Shown: one piece after another, positions 27,801 through 34,357 of the stretch
Layout of the letters: every line of letters starts with the position of its first letter
Position numbering within the stretch: position 1 is the first letter of the stretch
Assembly (NCBI GenBank): GCA_016215625.1
Contig: JACRIW010000113.1
Location: 1 to 50,940, forward strand
Length of the DNA stretch: 50,940 bases
Source: Candidatus Eiseniibacteriota bacterium
Lineage (GTDB): Bacteria > Eisenbacteria > RBG-16-71-46
Direction: 5' to 3'
Notes under the pieces: model-generated
Database searches by the model: none
What the model was told of the DNA's origin: nothing
What the model saw: only the letters and a program-made list of their open reading frames with translations
Made by a program: the position numbers and the translations under genes

Positions 27801-28550
27801 TCAACGGTACTGGGACTTGATCGCGCCCCAGGTGCTGTTGCGCGTGGGGATCACCGCGTTGCAGCCGACCACGACGCCCTTGGACTGCCACAGCACCCAC
27901 GGCCGCTGCTCGCCGTTGTCGATGCGGTAGTCGCCCACGCCGATCGGCTGCGTGAGCTTGAGGCTCGTGAACCGGATGCACATCTCGCGCGAACATCCCG
28001 CGCACGCATCGGTGCCCACGGTCTTCGCGCCCGAGATCGTGACACGAAACGCGTAGTACTCGAGGTGCTCGTCGAGCGGTCCGGTGTTCGCCAGAGCCGT
28101 CGCGAAGATCAACAACAGTCGCGCGCGCGCGGCGTCGCCGTAGTAGGGCGTGATGTACGCGGTCACGCCGCCCTGCGCGAGCCCGATCCAGTAGTCGGCG
28201 CAGTTCTGGTACGCCGTGAAGTCCGCGGAGGCCGTCAACGCCGTGCGACGGCACGCGCCCACGTACTTGAACTGCCACCAGTCGGGAATCGTCCGCCAGC
28301 CGCCGTCGTTCACGTCGAGCACGGCCTCTTCGCCGGTGACCGCCGTGCTGCCCGCGGGCGGGACGAACGAGCCGATGAGGCTGGCGGTCCCGGGAATCGC
28401 GTTGCGGTCGCACGCGAACGTCTTGACCTCGGCGCCGTACGCGCCGCAGTCGTCCCACGACAGGTTGATGCCCATGGCGTACGCGGACGGCGGCGAGAAC
28501 GCCAGCGCGAGCAGCGTCAACGCGGATGCCACACACACGCGCGCGCTCAT
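27801..28550 (-). CDS. TWG-YR family secreted protein, copy 4
   Basis: A 249-aa exported protein (signal peptide ALTLLALAFSPPSAYA). ATG 28550 overlaps the copy 5 stop by 4 bp, which decides the start over the upstream in-frame extension; that extension is a shadow of the copy 5 tail. Family boxes: SWDDC, FACDRN, SFVPPAG, IPDWWQFKYVGACRRTALT, NCADYWIGLAQGG, DACAGC, EMCIRFTSLKLTQPIGVGD, LWQ and RNSTWGAIKSQYR. A longer insertion (DVNDGGWRTIP) precedes the WW box. It is translationally coupled to copy 5. Confidence 0.87.
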   Translation of the reverse strand: MSARVCVASALTLLALAFSPPSAYAMGINLSWDDCGAYGAEVKTFACDRNAIPGTASLIGSFVPPAGSTAVTGEEAVLDVNDGGWRTIPDWWQFKYVGACRRTALTASADFTAYQNCADYWIGLAQGGVTAYITPYYGDAARARLLLIFATALANTGPLDEHLEYYAFRVTISGAKTVGTDACAGCSREMCIRFTSLKLTQPIGVGDYRIDNGEQRPWVLWQSKGVVVGCNAVIPTRNSTWGAIKSQYR

Positions 28551-29284
28551 CGGTACTGCGCCTTGATCGCGCCCCAGGTGCTGTTGCGCACGGGATCCCA
28601 CACGTACATGCACGAGGCGTGCGGACTGCTCGGCTGCCACATGATGCAGTTGCTCGCCGGTATCTGCAGACGGAAGTCGCCCACGCCCGCGGGCTGCGTC
28701 AGCTTGATCTCACTGAGCAGGATGGACACGGGATCGAGGCAGCCGGCGCACGCGCCCGCGCCGACGCTCTTCTGCCCCGTCATCGTCAGGCGGAACGCGT
28801 AGTACTCGGTGAACTCGTCCACGGGCGTCGCGTTGACGAGCGCGATCGCGAAGACGATCAACAGGCGTGCGCGCGCCGACGATTGGTTCAGCGGCCAGAA
28901 GAATCCTGTGATTCCACCGGCGGCGAGTCCGTTCCAGTAGTCCGTGCACGCGGAGTACGCCGTGAAGTCCGCCGAGGCCGAGAGCGCGGTCTGGCGGCAG
29001 GTGCCCGCGTTCTTGAACTGCCACCAGTCGGGAAGCGAGCTCTTCTCCCACGTCACGAACTCGAGCACGATCTCCTCACCCGTGATCGCGGTCGAGCCGG
29101 CGGGCGGAATGAAGGAGCCGATCATCCGGGCGCCGCCCGGGATCGTGTTGCTCGCGCAGTCGAACGACTTGCGTTCGAAGCCGTGCGCGCCGCAGTCCTC
29201 CCAGGACAGGCTCACGCCGGCCGCGTGGACGGAAGGTGCGGCGAAGGTGATCACGAAGCACGTGACGAGTGCGAGACGTTTCAT
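28547..29284 (-). CDS. TWG-YR family secreted protein, copy 5 (altered cysteine pattern)
   Basis: A 245-aa exported protein (signal peptide LALVTCFVITFAAPSVHA), ATG 29284. Boxes: SWEDC, FDCASNT, SFIPPAG, LPDWWQFKNAGTCRQTALS, ACTDYWNGLAAGG, GACAGC, EIKLTQPAGVGD and C-terminal RNSTWGAIKAQYR. Two differences stand out: the usual PVCLVL is PVSILL, so that Cys is lost, and a new Cys appears at SNCIMWQ, beside the final SCM Cys. This looks like a relocated disulfide partner. The stop overlaps the copy 4 start, and the codons of the terminal KAQYR supply AAGG upstream of that ATG. Confidence 0.87.
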   Translation of the reverse strand: MKRLALVTCFVITFAAPSVHAAGVSLSWEDCGAHGFERKSFDCASNTIPGGARMIGSFIPPAGSTAITGEEIVLEFVTWEKSSLPDWWQFKNAGTCRQTALSASADFTAYSACTDYWNGLAAGGITGFFWPLNQSSARARLLIVFAIALVNATPVDEFTEYYAFRLTMTGQKSVGAGACAGCLDPVSILLSEIKLTQPAGVGDFRLQIPASNCIMWQPSSPHASCMYVWDPVRNSTWGAIKAQYR

Positions 29285-29404
29285 GGCGGCGGCCTCCGAA
29301 CACGGCGCACGCACGCCCCGGGCGGGGCGCGACGACGTGCGGTTTCGGGGGGAACTGCCCGCCGAGTAGAGCGCGATTCGCGCGCGGCGGCAATACGAAA
29401 TCAC

Positions 29405-29434
29405 GAAGGCGGCCACCGGACGGTGACCGCCTTC
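29405..29434 (-). terminator. Terminator of copies 8-7-6
   Basis: Stem GAAGGCGG/CCGCCTTC (29405-29412 with 29427-29434) with an inner CACC/GGTG pair, followed on the minus strand by GTGATTTCG. It is near-identical in plan to the copy 9 terminator. Confidence 0.72.
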
Positions 29435-29456
29435 ACACGACTCTGGCGCGCCCGTT

Positions 29457-30203
29457 CTAGCGGTACAGCGCCTTCAGCGCGCCCCACGTCGCGTTGTGCG
29501 TGGGCGTGGCGACGGGGCAGCCCGTCGCGACGACTCCGCCCTGCCAGGTCACGTAGTTCCGCTGCACCGTCGCGGTCACGTAGAAATCGCCCACGCCGGC
29601 GGGCTGCGTGATCTTGATCTGGTTGAGCACGAGGCACACCGGATCGAGACAGCCCGCGCACGCGCCTGTGCCCACGGTCTTCTGGCCCGCGAGCGAAACC
29701 TTGAACGCGTAGTACTCGGACCCCGTGCTCAACGGCCCCGCGTCCGCGGGAGCGAGCGCGTTGATGATCACCAGCCGCGCGCGGCTCGCGGTGAAGTGAT
29801 AGGGCGTGACGTAGGTCACGGACGTTCCGACCGCGAGCCCCTGCCAGTAGTCCACGCAGTTCACGTTCGAGGTGAAATCCGCGCTCGTCGCCAGCGACGT
29901 CTGGCGGCAGGCGCCGACGTACTTGAACTTCCACCACGGCGGCACCGTGGGCGAGGCCGACTGCAGGTCGACCACGATCTCCTCGCCCGTGACCGACGTC
30001 GTCCCCGCGGGCGGCACGAACGAGCCGACCATGATCGCTCCCGCGAGCGTGTTGCTCGTGCAGGCGAACGACTTGTTCACGGCGCCGAACGTGCCGCAGT
30101 CGCCCCACGAGAAGTTGAGCCCCGCCGCCGCGGCGACGCTCGCCGGAAGCACGGCGAGCGAGGCGCACGCGAACGGCACGAGCAGGGCGAATCGTCTTCT
30201 CAT
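29457..30203 (-). CDS. TWG-YR family secreted protein, copy 6
   Basis: A 248-aa exported protein (signal peptide FALLVPFACASLAVLPASVAA), ATG 30203. Boxes: SWGDC, FACTSNTLAG, SFVPPAG, VPPWWKFKYVGACRQTSLA, NCVDYWQGLAVG, GACAGC, PVCLVLNQIKITQPAGVGD, TWQGG and HNATWGALKALYR. The GG of LAAGG is replaced by GTS. It follows copy 7 by 40 bp and ends 22 bp before a terminator, closing a three-gene unit. Function unknown. Confidence 0.88.
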   Translation of the reverse strand: MRRRFALLVPFACASLAVLPASVAAAAGLNFSWGDCGTFGAVNKSFACTSNTLAGAIMVGSFVPPAGTTSVTGEEIVVDLQSASPTVPPWWKFKYVGACRQTSLATSADFTSNVNCVDYWQGLAVGTSVTYVTPYHFTASRARLVIINALAPADAGPLSTGSEYYAFKVSLAGQKTVGTGACAGCLDPVCLVLNQIKITQPAGVGDFYVTATVQRNYVTWQGGVVATGCPVATPTHNATWGALKALYR

Positions 30204-30243
30204 GGTGTCGAACCCCGAGGAAGGGTGAGAGCGTGCCGCGCGA

Positions 30244-30972
30244 TCAACGGTACTGCGACTTGAGGGAGCCCCACGTGGTGTTGCGCGTGGGTGTGGCTCC
30301 CGGGCACTGGAATGCCGGGCCCCCTCCCTGCCACGTGACGAAGTTGCGCACGAGCGGGTTCTGCAGACGGTAGTCGCCGACACCGGCGGGCTGCGTGAGC
30401 TTGATCTGGTTGAGCACGAGGCACACGGGCTCGATGCATCCCGCGCACGCGCCAGGCCCGACCGTCTTCGTGCCGAGGAAGCTGATGCGCACCGAGTAGT
30501 ACTCGGTGTTGTCGTCCATGGGCATGGCGAGCGCCACCGGCGTCGCGTAGATGATGAACAGCCGCGCACGATTCGCGATCGCGTTGAACGGGGTCGTGTA
30601 CGCGGCGACGCCTCCCGACGCCAGGCCCGACCAGTAGTCGGCGCAGCCGGTGGGGCCTGCGGTGAAGTCGGCGCTCACCGACAACGCGGTCTGCCGGCAG
30701 GCGCCGACGTTCTTGAACTGCCACCACGCGGGCAACGTGGCCCCGGCCGATTGCAGGTCCACGAGCACCTCGTTCCCGGTGATCGCGACGGTGCCCGGCG
30801 GCGGCATGTACGAGGCGTACAAACCGGCCACGAACGTGTTCGACGAACAGGTGAACGTCTTGTTCGCCACGCCGCTCTCGCCGCAGTCGTTCCAGCTCAG
30901 GTTGATGCCGGCCGCGGTGGCAGTCGACGCGAAGAAGGCGAGCAGCAGCAGCGACGAGAAGATTCGGCGCAT
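30244..30972 (-). CDS. TWG-YR family secreted protein, copy 7
   Basis: A 242-aa exported protein (signal peptide IFSSLLLLAFFASTATA), ATG 30972, 12 bp after the copy 8 stop. Boxes: SWNDC, FTCSSNT, SYMPPPG, LPAWWQFKNVGACRQTALS, GCADYWSGLASGG, GACAGC, PVCLVLNQIKLTQPAGVGD, TWQGG and RNTTWGSLKSQYR, whose last 13 residues are identical to copy 8. Probably co-transcribed with copies 8 and 6. Confidence 0.88.
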   Translation of the reverse strand: MRRIFSSLLLLAFFASTATAAGINLSWNDCGESGVANKTFTCSSNTFVAGLYASYMPPPGTVAITGNEVLVDLQSAGATLPAWWQFKNVGACRQTALSVSADFTAGPTGCADYWSGLASGGVAAYTTPFNAIANRARLFIIYATPVALAMPMDDNTEYYSVRISFLGTKTVGPGACAGCIEPVCLVLNQIKLTQPAGVGDYRLQNPLVRNFVTWQGGGPAFQCPGATPTRNTTWGSLKSQYR

Positions 30973-30984
30973 GGCGTGCCCCCC

Positions 30985-31719
30985 CTACCGGTACTGCGAC
31001 TTGAGCGAGCCCCACGTGGTGTTGCGCGTGGGCGTCGCGCCGGGGCAGCCGCCGATCACCACGCCGCCCTGCCACGTGGCGAACTGGTGATCGAGCGGGC
31101 TCTGCAGGCGGTAGTCGCCCACACCCGCGGGCTGCGTGATCTTGATCTGGCTGAGCACGAGGCACACGGGATCCACGCACCCACTGCACGAGGGCGAACC
31201 GACGGTCTTGGCGCCATTGATCGTGAGCTTGAACGAGTAGTACTCGACGGTCTCGTCCATGGGTCGCGCGTTCTCCACGGCGACAGCGTAGATGAGCAGG
31301 ATGCGCGCCCGGCTCGGCATGGTCATGTACGGAGTCAGGTACGCCGCCAGCCCGCCCGCGGCGAGACCGGACCAGTAGTCCGCGCAGCTGAACGGACCGC
31401 TCGTGAAGTCCGCGCTCGAAGACAGCGACGTCTGGCGGCACGAGCCGAAGTTCTTGAACTGCCACCACGCGGGCAGCGTCGAGCCGGCCGAGACCAGGTC
31501 GATCACGATCTCATTGCCGGTGATCGCGGTCGTGCCCGCGGGCGGAACGTACGAGCCCACGAGCACGGCGCCCGTGAGCGTGTTGGAGTTGCACGCGAAG
31601 GACCTGTTCGTCGCGCCGTAGACGCCGCAGTCGTTCCAGCTCAGGTTGATGCCCGCGGCGAGCGCGGTGGATGTGAAGCAGGCGGCGAGCAGCGCGGTGA
31701 ATGCGACCAGACGCTTCAT
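30985..31719 (-). CDS. TWG-YR family secreted protein, copy 8
   Basis: A 244-aa exported protein (signal peptide LVAFTALLAACFTSTALA), ATG 31719 with GGAGG upstream; the long in-frame extension towards 32034 is a shadow of copy 9. Boxes: SWNDC, FACNSNTLTG, SYVPPAG, LPAWWQFKNFGSCRQTSLS, SCADYWSGLAAGG, SCSGC, PVCLVLSQIKITQPAGVGD, TWQGG and RNTTWGSLKSQYR. First gene of the 8-7-6 unit. Confidence 0.89.
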   Translation of the reverse strand: MKRLVAFTALLAACFTSTALAAGINLSWNDCGVYGATNRSFACNSNTLTGAVLVGSYVPPAGTTAITGNEIVIDLVSAGSTLPAWWQFKNFGSCRQTSLSSSADFTSGPFSCADYWSGLAAGGLAAYLTPYMTMPSRARILLIYAVAVENARPMDETVEYYSFKLTINGAKTVGSPSCSGCVDPVCLVLSQIKITQPAGVGDYRLQSPLDHQFATWQGGVVIGGCPGATPTRNTTWGSLKSQYR

Positions 31720-31836
31720 GGGACCAGCCTCCGATGAAAAAGTGGGCGTTCGTGGCCGGGGGAACACCCCATCATGAAACGCCCGCGGGCTTCCCGCGTG
31801 CAATACCCCATTCGGACCGGCGCACCGCCGGACACG

Positions 31837-31876
31837 AAAAAACTCGAGGCGGCCACCGTGTGGTGACCGCCTCGAG
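31837..31876 (-). terminator. Terminator of copy 9
   Basis: Ten-bp stem CTCGAGGCGG/CCGCCTCGAG (31843-31852 with 31867-31876) plus an inner CACC/GGTG, followed on the minus strand by six T residues (31837-31842). A textbook intrinsic terminator. Confidence 0.9.
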
Positions 31877-31900
31877 CGTGACTGCGAACCGCCGATGCGA

Positions 31901-32626
31901 CTAGCGGTAGAGCGACTTGACCGAGCCCCACGTCGTGTTGCGCGTCGGGGTCGCGGCCGGGCAGCCACCAGCGACCACGCCACCCTGCCAGGTGATGTAG
32001 TTGCGGACGGCCGGGTTCTGGATGCGGTAGTCACCGACGCCGGCAGGCTGCGTCAGCTTGATCTCGTTGAGCACGAGGCAGACCTGGTCGAGGCAGCCGG
32101 CGCAAGCGCCCGTGCCGACCGACTTCGCGCCCGTGATCGTGGCCTTGAACGCGTAGTACTCGGTGTTCTCGTCGACCGGCGCCGCATTCGCGATGGCGGT
32201 GGCGTAGATGATGAGCAGACGCGCACGGTTCGCAGCGGTCGCGTACGGCGTGATGTAGGCCGTGGCGCCACCAGCGGCGAGACCCTGCCAGTAGTCCGCG
32301 CAGTTCACGTTGGCCGTGAAGTCGGCCGACGTCGAAAGGGCGGTCTGACGGCACGAGCCGGTGTTCTTGAACTGCCACCACGCCGGAAGCGTGGCGCCCG
32401 ACGACTGCAGGTCGATCACGATTTCTTCGCCCGTGATCGCCGTGGAGCCGGCCGGCGGGATGTACGAGCCGACCATGACGGCGCCCGACAGCGTGTTGCT
32501 GTTGCAGGCGAACGTCTTGTTGACCGTACCGTTGCAGTCCGTCCAGTTGAAGTTGATGCCCGCCGCCGCGGCAACAGAGGCCGACAGAGCGAGGAGCGCG
32601 CCGCAGAGGAGGAGAGCCTTCTTCAT
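31901..32626 (-). CDS. TWG-YR family secreted protein, copy 9 (reference copy)
   Basis: A 241-aa exported protein, ATG 32626 with GGAGG upstream. Residues: signal peptide about 1-22; NWTDC with Cys31; Cys41; PPAG 57-60; LPAWWQFK 80-87; Cys92 in GSCRQTALS; SADF 100-103; Cys109 in NCADYW; EYYAFK 156-161; Cys175 and Cys178 in ACAGC; Cys183 in QVCLVLN; TQPAGVGDY 192-200; TWQGG 212-216; Cys222; tail RNTTWGSVKSLYR 229-241. Eight mature cysteines could form four disulfides. No membrane helix and no known enzyme motif. The spacing of strands and the single SP suggest a secreted beta-sandwich, which is inference. It is the first copy after the dockerin-like gene. Confidence 0.9.
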   Translation of the reverse strand: MKKALLLCGALLALSASVAAAAGINFNWTDCNGTVNKTFACNSNTLSGAVMVGSYIPPAGSTAITGEEIVIDLQSSGATLPAWWQFKNTGSCRQTALSTSADFTANVNCADYWQGLAAGGATAYITPYATAANRARLLIIYATAIANAAPVDENTEYYAFKATITGAKSVGTGACAGCLDQVCLVLNEIKLTQPAGVGDYRIQNPAVRNYITWQGGVVAGGCPAATPTRNTTWGSVKSLYR

Positions 32627-32766
32627 TGTGATGCCTCCGAAGATGTCACGCAGGGTTGGATACGGGTAGCGAAAGTGTTGTGCCGCGCCTCGCACTTCCC
32701 GGTCGCCACCCGACCGCTCGCGTCACTGGTGGACGTGAGCGGCCGGTGAGCAGACCGAAGAGAAGC

Positions 32767-33414
32767 TTACGGGCAGAGCGTGCCGGACTCGGCCGAGCCG
32801 AGGGCGCCGGCGGCGCCGAGCCACACCGACAGGTCGTTGGCGCCGAGGTCACCGCTGTAGTCGTAGTCCGAACGGCCGAAGTAGCCGAGCGAGCCGGCGT
32901 CAGAGAGCCACACGGCGAGGTCATTCGCGCCGGCGCCGCTGAGGCCGTCCTGATCGAACGTCGCAGCCGTGAGGGAGCCGAGGAGCACGCCGTCGGCGTA
33001 CACCTTCACACCACCCAGGCCAGCGCCCGGCGAAGCGCCGGCGTTGTTCGCGGCGCCGACGACCGTGAAGGTCGCCGTACCGGTCACGGCCGTGAACTTG
33101 CGGACGGTCTTCGCCGCGCAGTTCACCGTGCTGGCACCAGCGTCGAGCTGGTCGGACGCAGGGACGAGGTCCGACGCGGCGGAGAAGTCGAGAACGACCG
33201 ACGAGCCGCTGATCGGGTTGTTGGCGAGGTCACGCACGACGATGCTGAACGTGCCGAGCGCATCCGGCACACCAGTCGCGTGGCCGACGATCGTGAAGAA
33301 AGCAGGAGACGGAAGCGTGGAGTTACCCGGGCTAGGCACACCCGCGAACGCGGAAGCAGCGACCAGCATGCTGCACGCGCTGAGGAGCGTGGCCTTGCGA
33401 ACCAAACCAGTCAT
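32767..33414 (-). CDS. Secreted protein with Ig-like body and dockerin-type EF-hand pair
   Basis: A 215-aa exported protein; ATG 33414 has GGGAGGT 7 nt upstream, so the TTG extension to 33462 is rejected. Signal peptide about 1-24, then a beta-rich Ig/invasin-like domain (about 35-150: FSIVVRDLANNPISGSSVVL, AVTGTATFTVVG). The C-terminus has two dockerin-like calcium loops: DQDGLSGAGANDLAVWL (154-170) and DYDYSGDLGANDLSVWL (183-199), each with the D-x-D-x-x-x-x and ND-L pattern. Dockerins bind cohesins on scaffold proteins. It lies 140 bp upstream of the nine-copy array on the same strand. It ends SGTLCP, not in the TWG-YR tail. Confidence 0.8.
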   Translation of the reverse strand: MTGLVRKATLLSACSMLVAASAFAGVPSPGNSTLPSPAFFTIVGHATGVPDALGTFSIVVRDLANNPISGSSVVLDFSAASDLVPASDQLDAGASTVNCAAKTVRKFTAVTGTATFTVVGAANNAGASPGAGLGGVKVYADGVLLGSLTAATFDQDGLSGAGANDLAVWLSDAGSLGYFGRSDYDYSGDLGANDLSVWLGAAGALGSAESGTLCP

Positions 33415-33757
33415 TGTTGCACCTCCCGAAGTGGTTGAAACCTGTTGCTGAGTTCTAGGCAAGGCTCAGTTGCACGCAATCAGGTCTGGCTGCGAGCCAC
33501 CCCCTTTCGAACTCTCTATTTGTCGTAGCGAGATCGAGTTCGAGTGCCTTGGCGCGCTTATCTGACGCAACAACAAGGCCTTCCAAGACGAGAAAAAGTC
33601 TAGGCGGCGGTCTTCCGCCGTGTCAAGAAAGTTTTTCGTCCTGGACCCTGCAAGGACACCGAACACTGCATTTTGCTCAACCGGTCCTCGGCCGGACCGC
33701 GACTTCGCCCCGGCCGAAGGGATCAAGCGACTGCATCTCTTGGACTTGGCTTCACTC
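33415..33757 (-). other. 343-bp gene-free, lower-GC leader region
   Basis: No credible gene. It holds the tRNA-Val terminator (33605-33620), a short TGGCT/AGCCA hairpin near 33488, and the leader of the dockerin-like gene. The whole stretch is visibly richer in A and T than its surroundings, as expected for a promoter region, but I cannot fix a -35/-10 pair with confidence. Confidence 0.55.
33596..33620 (-). terminator. Terminator downstream of tRNA-Val
   Basis: Six-bp CGGCGG/CCGCCG stem (33605-33610 with 33615-33620) with a 4-nt loop, followed on the minus strand by CCTAGACTTTTTC. Confidence 0.65.
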
Positions 33758-33833
33758 TGGTGGGCGAAACAGGGATCGAACCTGCGACATCTTGCTTGTA
33801 AGGCAAGCGCTCTACCGACTGAGCTATTCGCCC
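33758..33833 (-). tRNA. tRNA-Val (anticodon TAC)
   Basis: 76 nt on the minus strand with a complete cloverleaf: acceptor GGGCGAA/TTCGCCC, D-arm with AGCTCAGTCGGTAGAGC, anticodon loop CTTACAA in a CTTGC/GCAAG stem, T-arm GTTCGATCC and an encoded CCA. The first ten bases overlap the 3' end of the upstream small membrane-protein gene. Confidence 0.95.
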
Positions 33834-34078
33834 GATTCCGCTTCCTTGCCCCGCACCAGGAGTGCCGCCGGGATGAGCCCGCAGTAGCCAACCACCAGCA
33901 GGACCGGAGCCAACGTGATCGAACCACGAGAAAGGCTCAGGTACCCCGCCCCCAACAACGCCACACCGGCCGCCAGCAGCACGGTGTTCAGCGTTCCCCA
34001 TCGGAATCCGAGATCCACCTCGGGCTTGAGCTTCGCCCGGAGCGACTTGGGTTGTGTGGTCATCTGCCTGCTGCTCAT
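33824..34078 (-). CDS. Small two-helix membrane protein (DUF3098-like)
   Basis: An 84-aa protein with two hydrophobic segments (TLNTVLLAAGVALLGAGYLSL and TLAPVLLVVGYCGLIPAALLV) separated by SRGS, and charged ends. This plan resembles DUF3098-type small membrane proteins; the match is by eye. ATG 34078 has AAGGAG 7 nt upstream. Its TAG stop is formed by tRNA-Val bases (GGGCGAATAG), so mRNA and tRNA overlap by 10 nt and processing of the tRNA would remove the stop codon. Function unknown. Confidence 0.72.
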   Translation of the reverse strand: MSSRQMTTQPKSLRAKLKPEVDLGFRWGTLNTVLLAAGVALLGAGYLSLSRGSITLAPVLLVVGYCGLIPAALLVRGKEAESGE

Positions 34079-34127
34079 TCCGTTCTCCTTGCACCAGCGG
34101 AGGCGTCAAAACGCAATACCGACGACT

Positions 34128-34150
34128 TCGAACGAAGCGTCTTCGTTCGA
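34128..34150. repeat. Perfect 10-bp hairpin upstream of the small membrane protein
   Basis: TCGAACGAAG (34128-34137) pairs with CTTCGTTCGA (34141-34150) across a CGT loop. It lies in the 279-bp gap between mltG (ends 34358) and the small membrane-protein gene. There is no U-run on either side, so it may be an operator or an RNA-stability hairpin. Confidence 0.5.
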
Positions 34151-34357
34151 GATCGCCGTGCATGCAACCGGTGCCTGGTTGAGGCCCGGGGCACGTGGAC
34201 GATCTCAGCGAAGATCGCGGGGAGTGCCGCCGCCTCCGATGGGGCGCACCGTGTCATACAACGCACCCCGGAGTCGGTTCCGACTTTTTTCCGTGAGCCC
34301 GTCGACGTGTCTGCCGCACGCGCGGGCCGGGACTGTATCACACGCTCGATTCGTCGC

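Larger units (their letters stand above)
24701..32626 (-). repeat. Tandem array of nine paralogous secreted-protein genes (TWG-YR family)
   Basis: Nine consecutive minus-strand genes encode 241-252 aa exported proteins with one shared architecture: signal peptide, a W[NDEG][DE]C start motif, PPxG, LPxWW[QK]F, a CR[QR]T box, SADF, C.DYW, a G[A]C.GC pair, a Cys in [VM]C[LI], a WQ box, a final Cys and the invariant C-terminus. Apparent transcription units, from upstream to downstream, are copy 9; copies 8-7-6; copies 5-4; copy 3; copy 2; and copy 1 plus the tail-less homologue. Confidence 0.9.

Noticed and set aside
24701..32626. The array as pilins, PEP-CTERM or LPXTG surface proteins
   Set aside because: No type III signal peptide, no C-terminal hydrophobic helix and no LPXTG or PEP box; all have ordinary signal peptides and a polar tail.
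24701..32626. Naming the array proteins cohesins outright
   Set aside because: No cohesin motif can be shown by eye; the idea rests on size, likely beta content and the dockerin-like neighbour, so it is given only as a hypothesis.
33415..33462. TTG start extending the dockerin-like protein to 33462
   Set aside because: ATG 33414 has a strong Shine-Dalgarno and begins directly with a signal peptide.
33463..33927. A 153-aa minus-strand frame across tRNA-Val
   Set aside because: It runs through the tRNA and its terminator in an unrelated frame and has no ribosome-binding site or domain.
34128..34150. Hairpin as the mltG terminator
   Set aside because: It is over 200 bp from the mltG stop and lacks a U-run on the minus strand.
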